DNA from: Clostridiales bacterium
Lineage (GTDB): Bacteria > Bacillota > Clostridia > Lachnospirales > WQUN01
Length of the DNA: 14,113 nt
Assembly: GCA_031254075.1 (NCBI GenBank)
Contig: JAIRVD010000012.1
Span: 1 to 14,113 of the forward strand
Direction of reading: 5' to 3'
Position numbers and translations under genes: made by a program. Shown here piece after piece: positions 6,735-12,951 of this stretch (the first letter of the stretch is position 1; every line of letters starts with the position of its first letter). The notes under the pieces are model-generated. The model did not search any database. It was not told where the DNA came from and saw only the letters and a program-made list of their open reading frames with translations.

Positions 6735-9716
6735 ATGCCAAAAGTTCGTGTACACGAATTATCTAAGGAGCTTGGTGTAAGCAGCAAGGAAATTTTGAAT
6801 AAGATGAAAGAATACGGCAAAACTGTATCCAATCATATGGGTTCCTTGGACGAATCGGATGTGTCCCGTTTGAAAAATGATATGAAAGGGAACGCGCCGT
6901 CGCCGCAGGTTAAAGAGCCGCCTGTGCAGCCGGAGAGAAAACCTCCTGTTGAACAGACGAGAAAACCGTCTGTTGAACAGACGAAACAACCGTCTATTGA
7001 ACAGGCGAAGGAGCCGTCTGTTCAGCAAACGAAAGAACCGACCCCGCGTCCTCGCTCAGTCGGTCCGAATGGACAGCCTTCACCGCCACGTCCGCTTGGT
7101 CCCGACGGCAAACCGTTGCAGCCAAAGCCAAGACCGCTTGGTCCCGACGGTAAGCCTTTACAGCCAAAGCCAAGACCACTCGGTCCCGACGGAAAGCCTT
7201 TGACGCCGCGTTCGCGCCCCGATTCCCCGCCTGTGACGGAAGAAAAAAAGGAAACTTCGACGCCCCCGCAAACCCCTCGTCCGGAAAATCGTGCGCAAGG
7301 TGCAGGTTCTCGTCCGCAGCGTGACGGACAGCCGCGCGCAGAAAGACCTCCGCACAGCGGCGGCGGTAATCGTCCGCAGGGTGAAAGACAGGGCAGTTTT
7401 GTCAATCGTCCGCAGGGTGAAAGACAAGGCGGCTTTGGCAATCGTCCGCAAGGCGAGAGGCAAGGCGGCTTTGGCGGAAATCGCCCGCAGGGTCAAGGTC
7501 AAGGCGGCTTCAACCGTCCGCAGGGTCAGGGCCAAGGCGGTTTCAACCGTCCGCAGGGTCAGGGTCAAGGTGGTTTCAATCGTCCGCAGGGTCAAGGCCA
7601 AGGCGGTTTCAATCGTCCGCAGGGTCAGGGCCAAGGCGGTTTTAGTAATCGACCGCAAGGTCAAGGTCCCGGTGCAAGAAGCCCCGGCGGATTTGCTCCG
7701 CGTCCGGGCGGCGGTGCGCCAGGTCGCGGCGGTGCGCCTGCATTTGGTGCGGGCGGAGGCCGTGGCGGCGAGGTTAAAAAAACAGAGCCGACCAAGGACG
7801 ACAAGCGTCAACAATGGAATCGTTTGCAACAAGCAAATTCAATAAGTAAAAAAGATAAAAAAGATACCGACCGCAAGGAAAATCGTCAAGGCTTAGACCG
7901 CAAAAAAGCTGCGAAGCCCGCGAAACGTGTTATGCCTGTGCGCGTTCAGCCGACGGTTACGATGATTACCGTTGCGCCGGAAATTACCGTTCGTGATTTA
8001 TCGGAGAAACTTCTTCGTTCCAATGCGGATGTTATTAAAATTTTAATGAAACAAGGCCTGATGGTTACGGCGAATCAAACAATTGATTTTGATACGGCGT
8101 CGTTGGTTGCGGAAGCGTTCGGCGTACTTGTGGATGAGTACGTTGAAGTTGACGTTTTCGAGCAGGCGTTTTCGTCCGTGCCGGACGAAGAAGGCACATT
8201 GTTATCGCGTCCGCCGGTCGTCGTTGTAATGGGACACGTTGACCACGGAAAAACTTCGCTGCTTGACGTTATTCGCAACGCAAATGTTCAGCAGGGTGAA
8301 GCTGGAGGAATTACGCAGCATATCGGCGCATACAGCGTTCGCTTAAAAAGCAATGAAAATAAACGAATCACATTTCTTGATACTCCCGGGCATGAGGCAT
8401 TCACGGCGATGCGTATGCGCGGTGCGCAGGTTACGGATATCGCGATTCTTGTTGTTGCTGCCGACGATGGCGTTATGCCCCAAACGGTTGAGGCAATCAA
8501 TCACGCGAAAGCCGCGGGCGTTGAAATCATCGTCGCGATTACGATGATGGATAAGCCGAACGCGAATCCCGATAAAGTAAAACAACAGTTAACCGAAAAA
8601 GGTTTGCAACCCGAAGATTGGGGTGGTCAAACGATTACGGTTCCCGTAAGCGCGCGCGAAAAAATCGGTATCGAAGAATTATTAGAAATGATTCTTCTTG
8701 CTTCGGAAATGAAAGACCTTCGCGCGAATCCGAATAAACCCGCTCGCGGAAGCATCATCGAAGCTAAACTCGACAAAGGACGCGGCCCCGTCGCAACCGT
8801 TTTGGTGCAGGAAGGAACGCTCAAGGTCGGCGACCCTGTTGTTGCGGGCGCGTGTTACGGAAAAGTCCGAGCAATGAACGACAGCCGCGGGCGTTCCGTT
8901 AAGGAAGCCGGACCATCAATGCCGGTTGAAATAATCGGGCTCGCGGAAGTTCCTGCTACGGGAGATATTCTTTATGCCGCGACGAGCGACAAACAAGCGC
9001 GTCAACTTTCCGAAACAGTCGTCGCAAAAGGACGCGAAACAATTACTAAAGCGAATCAAGGAAAAGTTTCGCTTGATGATTTATTCAATCAAATAAAAGC
9101 AGGTCAAGTTAAAGATTTAAATATAGTAGTGAAAGCGGACGTGCAAGGTTCCGTTGAAGCGTTGCGCACAAGCTTGGAAAAACTTACGAACGACGCAGTT
9201 CGTGTGCGTATTATTCACACGGGTGTCGGTGCAATCACCGAATCCGATGTTATGCTTGCTTCCGCTTCGAATGCAATCATCCTCGGCTTTAATGTTCGTC
9301 CGGAACCTGTTGCGAAATCCGTTGCCGAAACAGAAAACGTTGACGTTCGTATGTACAGCGTAATTTATTCCGCAATCGACGACATCGAAGCCGCAATGAA
9401 GGGCATGTTAGACCCCGAATTCGCGGAAAAAATTCTCGGTAACGCGGAAATCCGTCAAATCTTCAAGGCGTCGGGCGTAGGAACAATCGGCGGCTGTCAT
9501 GTTCTTGACGGAAAAATTACTCGCAACGCGCAAGTGCGCATAGTTCGCGACGGTCGCGTGATTTACGACGGACATCTCGATACACTCAAGCGCTTCAAGG
9601 ATGACGCAAAAGAAGTCGCAGCAGGCTATGAATGCGGTATGCTCTTTAAGAATTACAATGATATCAAAGAGGGCGACAAAGTCGAAGCTTATGTAATGGA
9701 AGAAATTCCACGATAG
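6735..9716 (+). CDS. infB: Translation initiation factor IF-2 with long repetitive linker and altered G4 motif
   Basis: IF2 is the GTPase that positions initiator tRNA on the 30S subunit and promotes subunit joining. The protein is 993 residues. It has a first IF2_N domain (1-~53, [21 protein letters not shown]), a linker of ~330 residues made of three repeat types, a second N-domain (~395-480), the G domain, then domains II-IV ([17 protein letters not shown] and the C-terminal initiator-tRNA-binding part). G1 is GHVDHGKT (500-507), the G2 threonine is in [10 protein letters not shown], and G3 is DTPGH (549-553). The G4 motif, normally NKxD, reads TMMD (603-606), while the flanks (IIVAI before, [10 protein letters not shown] after) are normal. 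The start is ATG 6735 with AGAGGTGG upstream, 14 bases after ylxR. It is essential, so the altered G4 is presumably functional. Confidence 0.97.
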   Translation: MPKVRVHELSKELGVSSKEILNKMKEYGKTVSNHMGSLDESDVSRLKNDMKGNAPSPQVKEPPVQPERKPPVEQTRKPSVEQTKQPSIEQAKEPSVQQTKEPTPRPRSVGPNGQPSPPRPLGPDGKPLQPKPRPLGPDGKPLQPKPRPLGPDGKPLTPRSRPDSPPVTEEKKETSTPPQTPRPENRAQGAGSRPQRDGQPRAERPPHSGGGNRPQGERQGSFVNRPQGERQGGFGNRPQGERQGGFGGNRPQGQGQGGFNRPQGQGQGGFNRPQGQGQGGFNRPQGQGQGGFNRPQGQGQGGFSNRPQGQGPGARSPGGFAPRPGGGAPGRGGAPAFGAGGGRGGEVKKTEPTKDDKRQQWNRLQQANSISKKDKKDTDRKENRQGLDRKKAAKPAKRVMPVRVQPTVTMITVAPEITVRDLSEKLLRSNADVIKILMKQGLMVTANQTIDFDTASLVAEAFGVLVDEYVEVDVFEQAFSSVPDEEGTLLSRPPVVVVMGHVDHGKTSLLDVIRNANVQQGEAGGITQHIGAYSVRLKSNENKRITFLDTPGHEAFTAMRMRGAQVTDIAILVVAADDGVMPQTVEAINHAKAAGVEIIVAITMMDKPNANPDKVKQQLTEKGLQPEDWGGQTITVPVSAREKIGIEELLEMILLASEMKDLRANPNKPARGSIIEAKLDKGRGPVATVLVQEGTLKVGDPVVAGACYGKVRAMNDSRGRSVKEAGPSMPVEIIGLAEVPATGDILYAATSDKQARQLSETVVAKGRETITKANQGKVSLDDLFNQIKAGQVKDLNIVVKADVQGSVEALRTSLEKLTNDAVRVRIIHTGVGAITESDVMLASASNAIILGFNVRPEPVAKSVAETENVDVRMYSVIYSAIDDIEAAMKGMLDPEFAEKILGNAEIRQIFKASGVGTIGGCHVLDGKITRNAQVRIVRDGRVIYDGHLDTLKRFKDDAKEVAAGYECGMLFKNYNDIKEGDKVEAYVMEEIPR
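6939..7034 (+). repeat. Coding tandem repeat 1 in infB: four 24-base units
   Basis: Four 8-residue units with the pattern K/Q/E-P-P/S-V/I-E/Q-Q-T/A-R/K ([32 protein letters not shown]) occupy residues 69-100 of IF2. The charge alternates along a Pro-rich, probably extended linker. The DNA copies are clearly similar but have diverged. Confidence 0.85.
7089..7214 (+). repeat. Coding tandem repeat 2 in infB: three 42-base units
   Basis: Three 14-residue units [14 protein letters not shown] (the last ending LTPRS) follow in IF2 residues 119-160. DNA identity is high between units 1 and 2, which suggests recent duplication or slippage. The unit is Pro/Gly-rich with one Asp and Lys per copy and is likely flexible. 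Confidence 0.88.
7368..7682 (+). repeat. Coding tandem repeat 3 in infB: nine RGG/QG-type units
   Basis: Nine units start with Asn-Arg-Pro-Gln-Gly (residues 212-316). The first three are of the [12 protein letters not shown] type (12-13 residues), the next five are [11 protein letters not shown] (33 bases each), and the last is degenerate and leads into a Gly/Pro/Arg-rich stretch. Several 33-base copies are nearly identical. The composition resembles low-complexity RNA-binding RGG/QG tracts. Copy number may vary between strains and may be mis-assembled from short reads. Confidence 0.9.
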
Positions 9717-9751
9717 TTATACCGACCGCAGAAAACATATGCCGACGACGA

Positions 9752-9786
9752 GCTGATTCTGCGAACGCTCCAACGCAGAACTCAGC
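9752..9786 (+). promoter_or_regulatory. Strong RNA hairpin in the infB-rbfA spacer
   Basis: Left arm GCTGATTCTGCG (9752-9763) pairs with CGCAGAA (9774-9780) and TCAGC (9782-9786), giving 12 base pairs with one bulged C (9781) and a ten-base loop. There is no U-tract after it, so it is not an intrinsic terminator. It starts 35 bases after infB stops and ends just before the GAGGAGG site at 9791. It could be an mRNA processing, stability or protein-binding element; its role is unknown. Confidence 0.65.
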
Positions 9787-9800
9787 GACAGAGGAGGCAA

Positions 9801-9881
9801 ATGTTTTCGCGCGTCAGTATAAATTTCTTGCGAACGCATTCGCGAAGCGAATGTGTGAGAGATGAGAGGAGGCTTCGATGA
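9801..9881 (+). CDS. Possible 26-codon small ORF overlapping the rbfA start
   Basis: ATG 9801 follows a strong GAGGAGG (9791-9797, spacing short at three bases). The frame runs 26 codons and ends in TGA 9879-9881, which overlaps the rbfA ATG (ATGA), a classical coupling arrangement. The peptide is basic, with seven Arg (MFSRVSINFLR at the start), and has no recognised domain. It sits where Bacillus carries ylxP, but no YlxP similarity is visible. It may be a leader peptide controlling access to the rbfA site, or a chance ORF; a 10-bp hairpin (9834-9856) lies within it. Confidence 0.35.
   Translation: MFSRVSINFLRTHSRSECVRDERRLR
9834..9856 (+). promoter_or_regulatory. Second hairpin, just upstream of the rbfA ribosome binding site
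   Basis: ACGCATTCGC (9834-9843) and GCGAATGTGT (9847-9856) form a ten-base-pair stem (one G-U) closed by a three-base GAA loop. It lies nine bases before the rbfA Shine-Dalgarno (AGAGGAGG, 9865-9872), so it could affect translation initiation or be unwound by ribosomes on the small ORF. There is no U-tract, so it is unlikely to be a terminator. Confidence 0.55.
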
Positions 9882-10225
9882 AAACACGAATGATTCGTAT
9901 TAACGATGAAATCGCGCGTGTTGCCGCCGAAATTATTCGCTCGGAACTCTCCGACCCGCGAATCGGCGCAGTAGTAAGCGTTGTGGGGTCGGAGACAACT
10001 TCCGACCTGAAATATTGCAAAATTCGAGTATCTGTTTTAGGTGAAGAAAAAAAAGACGAAACCATGGAAGGCTTAAACCGCGCTGCCGGGTTTATTCGGC
10101 GGCGTGTTGCCGAAACTGTTAATCTGCGTCAAACGCCGGAGATTTCTTTTGTGTACGATGATTCCATTGAACATGGAATGCGTATGCGAAAATTAATTGA
10201 CGAAGTGAATAAAGGCGATGCATAA
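9878..10225 (+). CDS. rbfA: 30S ribosome-binding factor RbfA
   Basis: RbfA binds the 30S subunit near helix 1 of 16S rRNA and helps its maturation, acting in the same pathway as RimP encoded upstream. The 115-residue protein is a standard single KH-like domain: opening RMIRINDEIARVAAEIIRSELSDPRIG, the central LKYCKIRVSVLG strand, RAAGFIRRRVAETVNLRQTPEISF, and the C-terminal DDSIEHGMRMRKLIDEV. All family blocks are present and the length is usual. The start is ATG 9878, with AGAGGAGG five bases upstream. It follows infB by 161 bases, the longest gap in the operon. Its TAA stop directly abuts the ATG of the next gene. Confidence 0.95.
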   Translation: MKTRMIRINDEIARVAAEIIRSELSDPRIGAVVSVVGSETTSDLKYCKIRVSVLGEEKKDETMEGLNRAAGFIRRRVAETVNLRQTPEISFVYDDSIEHGMRMRKLIDEVNKGDA

Positions 10226-12094
10226 ATGGAACGAATTATTGAACTGATTCGTGAGCGTGAAAATTTTATTCTTGCCGGGCATATAGGCCCGGATGGGGAT
10301 GCGATTGGTTCTTGTTTCGCGCTTGCGTTGGCATTGGATAAAATAGGCAAAAACGTGCAGGTTTTGCTTGAGGCGTACGCGCCGAGATATTATATAATTC
10401 CGGGACGGGAGTTTTTGCTTTCCGGTGAAACGGCGGATATTCAACCGGATATTTTTATTGCGTTGGATTGCGCTGACCTCGATAGATTGGGTTCGGCGCG
10501 TCCGTTATTTGAGCGCGCAAAAACGACGGTTTGCATTGACCATCATGATACTAATAAGGGCTTTGCGGATTATAATTTTATTGAGCCGACGGCTTCGTCC
10601 ACAAGTGAGATGACGTTTCGTGTAATTGAGCAGTTGACATCGCCGACGCAAGAGATTGCGACGGCGGTTTATGCGGGAATTGTAAATGATACGGGCGGTT
10701 TTCGTTTTAGTGCGACGGCGAAATCGACGATGGAAATTGCCGCAAGGTTAATGGGTATGGGCATTAATTTTACGGAAATTTACAGCCAATTAATGCATCA
10801 GCATCGTTTTGTCGCGGCGAAGGCAATGGGGCTTGCGTTGGAAAATTCGACGCGCACCGATGATAAAAGAATTGTGTACACGTATATGACACGCGAAATG
10901 CTCAAAAGCGTCGAAGCGGACACCTCAGACCTTGACGGAGTAGTTGAATATTTAATGGGAACGCGCAACGCATATGTTGCGGCGCTTATGTATGAAAAAA
11001 GACACGGACAGGTAAAGGTGAGTTTACGCTCAAAGGGCGCGAATGTCGGAAACGCGGCGCGACTTCTCGGCGGCGGCGGGCATATTTTGGCAGCGGGCGC
11101 GACTGTTCAGGGCACAATTTCGGAAGTTATTGAGCGCACGCTCGCGCTTGTAGCGAAGGAAGTCGCGTTGTTTGACCCGCCAAAGGAGGAGCAAAAAAAA
11201 ATAATACACAAATCAGGCATAATAAATATTCGCAAGGAAAAAGATTATACATCTCACGACGTTGTTGCGATTATCAGAAAAATTACGGGCGAAAAAGCAG
11301 GGCATACCGGAACACTCGACCCGAACGCAACGGGTGTTTTGCCGGTTTGCATCGGGCGCGCAACGAAGCTTGCGGATTATATTGTTGCGACTGATAAAAC
11401 ATATGCGGCTGAAATTGTTTTCGGGATAACGACGGACACGGGCGATATTACAGGCAATGTTTTAACGCAAAAAGATGCTTCTGTCGATTTTGAAGATTTC
11501 CGAAAAGTCGCCGAATCATTTATCGGTGATTATTTGCAGACGCCGCCGATGTATTCCGCGATAAAAATCGGCGGGAAAAAGCTTTATGAATTAGCCCGCG
11601 AGGGAAAGACGGTCGAACGCAAACCGCGCGAGGTAAAAATTTATGATTTGCAGGTTTTTGAGAGAAACGGCAAATTTTTTTTGGATGTAACTTGCTCAAA
11701 AGGGACGTATATTCGCACTTTATGCATGGATATCGGCGAAATTTTGGGCTGCGGCGCGGTAATGGGCGATTTAACGCGCACGAAGAATGGTATTTTTGAT
11801 ATAGAAAATTCCGTTTCGCTGGATGAGGTCAGAGCTGCGGCGGAAGAAGATAAATTGCATGAAATAATTATTCCGGCAGATAAAGTTCTCCCCTATCCCG
11901 TCGTGTATATCAAACCCAAAGGAATCATTCGCGCGTCATGCGGAAATCCCGTTCTGCTTGAATTAATTGAGAATTCGGATAATATTAAAAAAGATGATAA
12001 AGTCTGGGTGAAAACGCGTGATAATCGTATAATCGGGCTTTATCGTTATACTTCCGTTAAAAAAGGAATTTTGCGTGCGGAGGTCTTGTTTTGA
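10226..12094 (+). CDS. Fused NrnA (nanoRNase/pAp phosphatase) - TruB (tRNA Psi55 synthase)
   Basis: A 622-residue reading frame joins two enzymes usually made separately. Residues 1-~325 are a DHH/DHHA1 phosphoesterase of the NrnA type, which degrades 2-5-mer RNA and dephosphorylates pAp: HIGPDGDAIGS (19-29), LDCAD (80-84), DHH (105-107), GIVNDTGGFRF (151-161, with Asp155) and GGGGHILAAGA around His286. Residues ~326-622 are TruB, which makes pseudouridine 55 in the tRNA T-loop: INIRKEKDYTSHDVV, GHTGTLDPNATGVLP with catalytic Asp365, PPMYSAIKIGGKKLYELAREG, GTYIRTL and a PUA-like C-terminus. Both halves are full length with intact catalytic residues. The junction holds GGAGGAG and nine A; no ATG, GTG or TTG lies where TruB would start. 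The gene abuts rbfA and overlaps ribF. It could be a true fusion, a slippage-controlled pair, or a one-base homopolymer error. Confidence 0.85.
   Translation: MERIIELIRERENFILAGHIGPDGDAIGSCFALALALDKIGKNVQVLLEAYAPRYYIIPGREFLLSGETADIQPDIFIALDCADLDRLGSARPLFERAKTTVCIDHHDTNKGFADYNFIEPTASSTSEMTFRVIEQLTSPTQEIATAVYAGIVNDTGGFRFSATAKSTMEIAARLMGMGINFTEIYSQLMHQHRFVAAKAMGLALENSTRTDDKRIVYTYMTREMLKSVEADTSDLDGVVEYLMGTRNAYVAALMYEKRHGQVKVSLRSKGANVGNAARLLGGGGHILAAGATVQGTISEVIERTLALVAKEVALFDPPKEEQKKIIHKSGIINIRKEKDYTSHDVVAIIRKITGEKAGHTGTLDPNATGVLPVCIGRATKLADYIVATDKTYAAEIVFGITTDTGDITGNVLTQKDASVDFEDFRKVAESFIGDYLQTPPMYSAIKIGGKKLYELAREGKTVERKPREVKIYDLQVFERNGKFFLDVTCSKGTYIRTLCMDIGEILGCGAVMGDLTRTKNGIFDIENSVSLDEVRAAAEEDKLHEIIIPADKVLPYPVVYIKPKGIIRASCGNPVLLELIENSDNIKKDDKVWVKTRDNRIIGLYRYTSVKKGILRAEVLF
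11182..11207 (+). other. NrnA-TruB junction: Shine-Dalgarno-like element plus A9 run
   Basis: AAAGGAGGAG (11182-11191) is followed by C and nine A (11193-11201), then TAATA. As read, the frame passes CAA AAA AAA ATA ATA and continues into TruB. If one A were lost, the frame would read CAA AAA AAA TAA and stop exactly at the expected NrnA end. The element has the parts of a slippage site: a homopolymer with an upstream Shine-Dalgarno at a spacing comparable to dnaX-type frameshift signals. Whether slippage occurs is inference. Confidence 0.5.
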
Positions 12095-12951
12095 ACGATT
12101 GCGTACTGACCATCGGAAAATTCGAGGGTGTTCATCTCGGGCATAGGGCTTTGCTTAAAGAAGTTATTTGCCGCGCAAAGGATTTGGGACTTGCATCGGT
12201 TGTTTTGGTTTTTTCGCCGCATCCCGTAAAATTTTTACGCGACCCCGAGTACAAACCGATTTTCACGGAACATGAACGCAATCAATTGATAAAAAACTTT
12301 GGTATAGATGAAATAATTACATTAAATTTCGATTCTGATTTCGCCGCGATGACGGCAAAAAAGTTTTGCGAAAAATTAGACGGCTTCAACGCGCGTGAAA
12401 TTATAGTCGGCTACGATTATCGCTTCGGAAACGGACGAGACGGTTCAGTCGAAACACTGCGCGAAAACAGCAATGCGTCTGTTCGTACCGTAAAGCTCAT
12501 TTCCGATAATGATTTTATAAGCAGTTCACGTATTCGCGAATTGCTTTTTAATAATAAATTCGACGACGCACGGCAGTTGCTGGGATTTTCGTTTTTCGTG
12601 ACGGGTGAGGTTTCAAAGGGGCGTCAGCTCGGGCGTGTTTTGGGGTTTCCCACACTTAATTTATATCCGCCCGAGGATAAATATTTGCCGCAGAACGGCG
12701 TTTATGAGACGCGAACTTTCATAGACGGCGATTCGTATACGGGGCTTACGAATATCGGCGTTCGCCCGACTGTTTCCGAGGAGACTAAAATTTCCGTTGA
12801 AACACATATTCCGGAGTTAAACGCAGACGAAATGTACGGGCGGCAAATTAAAGTGGAATTCCTGCGCTTTATACGCCCCGAGCGACGCTTTGATTCACCG
12901 GAGGAATTGCAATTGCAAATTCAAAAAGACTTGAAGGGGTTTTCAAGATGA
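12091..12951 (+). CDS. ribF: Bifunctional riboflavin kinase / FAD synthetase RibF
   Basis: RibF phosphorylates riboflavin to FMN and adenylylates FMN to FAD. The protein has 286 residues, about 20 fewer than usual, because the N-terminus starts almost directly at the nucleotidyl-transferase motif TIGKFEGVHLGH (7-18; usual GNFDGVHLGH, with Lys for Asn and Glu for Asp). FISSSRIRELL marks the end of the FMN adenylyltransferase domain. The riboflavin kinase domain follows, with GFPTLNL (185-191, Thr188 and Asn190 kept), NGVYET, NIGVRPT and the Glu-containing VETHI. The start is TTG 12091, with GGAGGT six bases before it. TTG overlaps the truB TGA stop (TTGA), so translation is coupled. The short N-terminus follows from the TruB coding region lying directly upstream. 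Confidence 0.93.
   Translation: MNDCVLTIGKFEGVHLGHRALLKEVICRAKDLGLASVVLVFSPHPVKFLRDPEYKPIFTEHERNQLIKNFGIDEIITLNFDSDFAAMTAKKFCEKLDGFNAREIIVGYDYRFGNGRDGSVETLRENSNASVRTVKLISDNDFISSSRIRELLFNNKFDDARQLLGFSFFVTGEVSKGRQLGRVLGFPTLNLYPPEDKYLPQNGVYETRTFIDGDSYTGLTNIGVRPTVSEETKISVETHIPELNADEMYGRQIKVEFLRFIRPERRFDSPEELQLQIQKDLKGFSR

Noticed and set aside
7368..7682. CRISPR array
   Set aside because: The 33-base repeats are contiguous, without unique spacers, and keep the infB reading frame.
7158..7845. Long alternative-frame ORFs (184 and 224 codons, both strands) across the infB linker
   Set aside because: They coincide with the tandem repeats of the IF2 linker, which repeat in every frame; the encoded proteins are low-complexity shadows.
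9752..9790. Terminator after infB
   Set aside because: The hairpin has no T-run after it; it is followed by a GAGGAGG ribosome binding site and the operon continues.
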